Program-made: the position numbers and the translations under genes | In this document: piece by piece, positions 63,650-64,000 of the stretch | How the letters are laid out: each line of letters starts with the position of its first letter | Numbering within the stretch: the stretch's first letter is position 1 | NCBI RefSeq assembly: GCF_014201505.1 | Contig: NZ_JACHEO010000001.1 | Coordinates: 248,001 to 312,000 of the forward strand | Direction of reading: 5' to 3' | DNA: 64,000 nt | Source of the DNA: Desulfoprunum benzoelyticum | GTDB taxonomy: Bacteria; Desulfobacterota; Desulfobulbia; Desulfobulbales; Desulfocapsaceae | Notes under the pieces: model-generated | What the model was told of the DNA's origin: nothing | What the model saw: only the letters and a program-made list of their open reading frames with translations | Database searches by the model: none

Positions 63650-64000
63650 ATGTGGAAATCGAAAGATGTCTACTATATTTCCGGCAATACCGGCATTCTT
63701 GCCAAAGACATGGGCAAGGCGCTTCTCTGCCAGTTTCCCGAGATCAGCTTCAACGAGGAACTGATACCCTTCATCCGCAGTGAAAGTCAGGCGCGCAGAG
63801 CGCTCGACAAGATCCTTCAGCAATCGAACGGCCGCTATCCGCTGGTGTTCTCCACCCTCCTCAGCATCAAACTCAATCAGATCTTCGATACCCCCGAGGT
63901 TGAATTTCTCAATATCATAGATCACTTCCTGGTAACCCTGGAGGATCTACTGGAAGCCAAAGCAATCCGCGAGCCCGGGACATCGAGGCATCTCGACGAC
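63650..64000 (+). CDS. PEP synthase/PPDK regulatory protein, 5' part (DUF299)
   Basis: The first 117 codons of a gene cut by the window edge. The N-terminus VYYISGNTGILAKDMGKALLCQFP and the later LEDLLEAKAIREPG and SRHLDD resemble the DUF299 (PpsR) bifunctional ADP-dependent kinase/pyrophosphorylase that switches phosphoenolpyruvate synthase or pyruvate phosphate dikinase by phosphorylating a histidine-adjacent threonine. The usual DSTGET loop is GNTGIL here, a divergent form. GGAGAG precedes the ATG. A longer tail must lie beyond 64000. Confidence 0.8.
   Translation, partial: MWKSKDVYYISGNTGILAKDMGKALLCQFPEISFNEELIPFIRSESQARRALDKILQQSNGRYPLVFSTLLSIKLNQIFDTPEVEFLNIIDHFLVTLEDLLEAKAIREPGTSRHLDD

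Overview
The window looks like a chromosomal segment of an anaerobic, GC-rich Desulfobacterota bacterium, most likely in or near the Desulfobulbales. This is inferred from gene content: a B-type succinate dehydrogenase/fumarate reductase, the early-cobalt cobalamin enzymes CbiD/CbiF/CbiET, LL-diaminopimelate aminotransferase, a DUF39 homocysteine-synthesis protein, LarE, a family II pyrophosphatase and a probable selenoprotein. No sulfate-respiration gene is present, so the placement is a judgement. No rRNA, tRNA, CRISPR array, prophage or insertion sequence was seen. Almost all of the DNA is housekeeping or core metabolism.

Layout. 1-4.4 kb (+): tRNA and rRNA methylation (trmL, rlmN), serC, a radical SAM protein and a SagB-type oxidoreductase. 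4.5-6.7 kb (-): DUF445 protein and gph. 6.9-11.8 kb (+): sdhCAB, then a geranylgeranyl-reductase-like flavoprotein and a tiny membrane-anchored dihaem protein. 11.8-15.9 kb: pepN (-) and dapL (+). 15.9-29.6 kb is one long run on the minus strand: larE/DUF39, HU, a cobalamin block (cbiD, cbiET, cbiF, cobO, an FmdE-like protein), a fused hisH-hisF, a DctB/DctD-like two-component pair, a universal stress protein and ispH. 29.8-34.6 kb: pheA, moaA (-), tsaD, a DUF2062 protein, rsmA. 34.9-37.5 kb (-): lipoprotein, nitroreductase, gabD. 37.7-39.2 kb (+): an S4 RNA-binding protein and a UshA-like gene with an in-frame UGA. 39.3-49.6 kb: ppaC, two proteins of unknown role, apeB, ettA, tsaC, a purD-purE fusion, a TetR regulator, greA. 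49.7-56 kb (-): a 1.3-kb-residue TPR/outer-membrane protein, a DegT aminotransferase, rpoH. 56.3-64 kb: lepA, a Cdd1-like protein, two EamA transporters, a RhtB exporter, yciH, a tautomerase, nadA and the start of a PEP-synthase regulator.

Main result. At 38026-39213 a secreted UshA-like protein is interrupted by a single in-frame UGA (codon 54). Eighteen bases after this UGA comes the apical loop of a 6-bp hairpin whose loop (GGUCU) closely matches that of the E. coli fdhF SECIS element. The two halves share one frame and read as one protein, so selenocysteine is the best explanation. The residues that bind metals in true UshA-type phosphoesterases appear to be lost, so it is probably not a nucleotidase.

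Other points worth a look: a HisH-HisF fusion whose HisF half resembles the eukaryotic HIS7 type; a PurD-PurE fusion; intrinsic terminators placed between promoter and start codon of cbiD and of gabD, suggesting attenuation; a FadR-like operator in front of the TetR gene; an FmdE-like protein inside the cobalamin operon; and an orphan TPR/beta-barrel protein of the BcsC/PelB type. Known links within the window: TsaC and TsaD both serve t6A tRNA modification, and LarE and the DUF39 protein are both sulfur-transfer enzymes encoded in overlapping genes.
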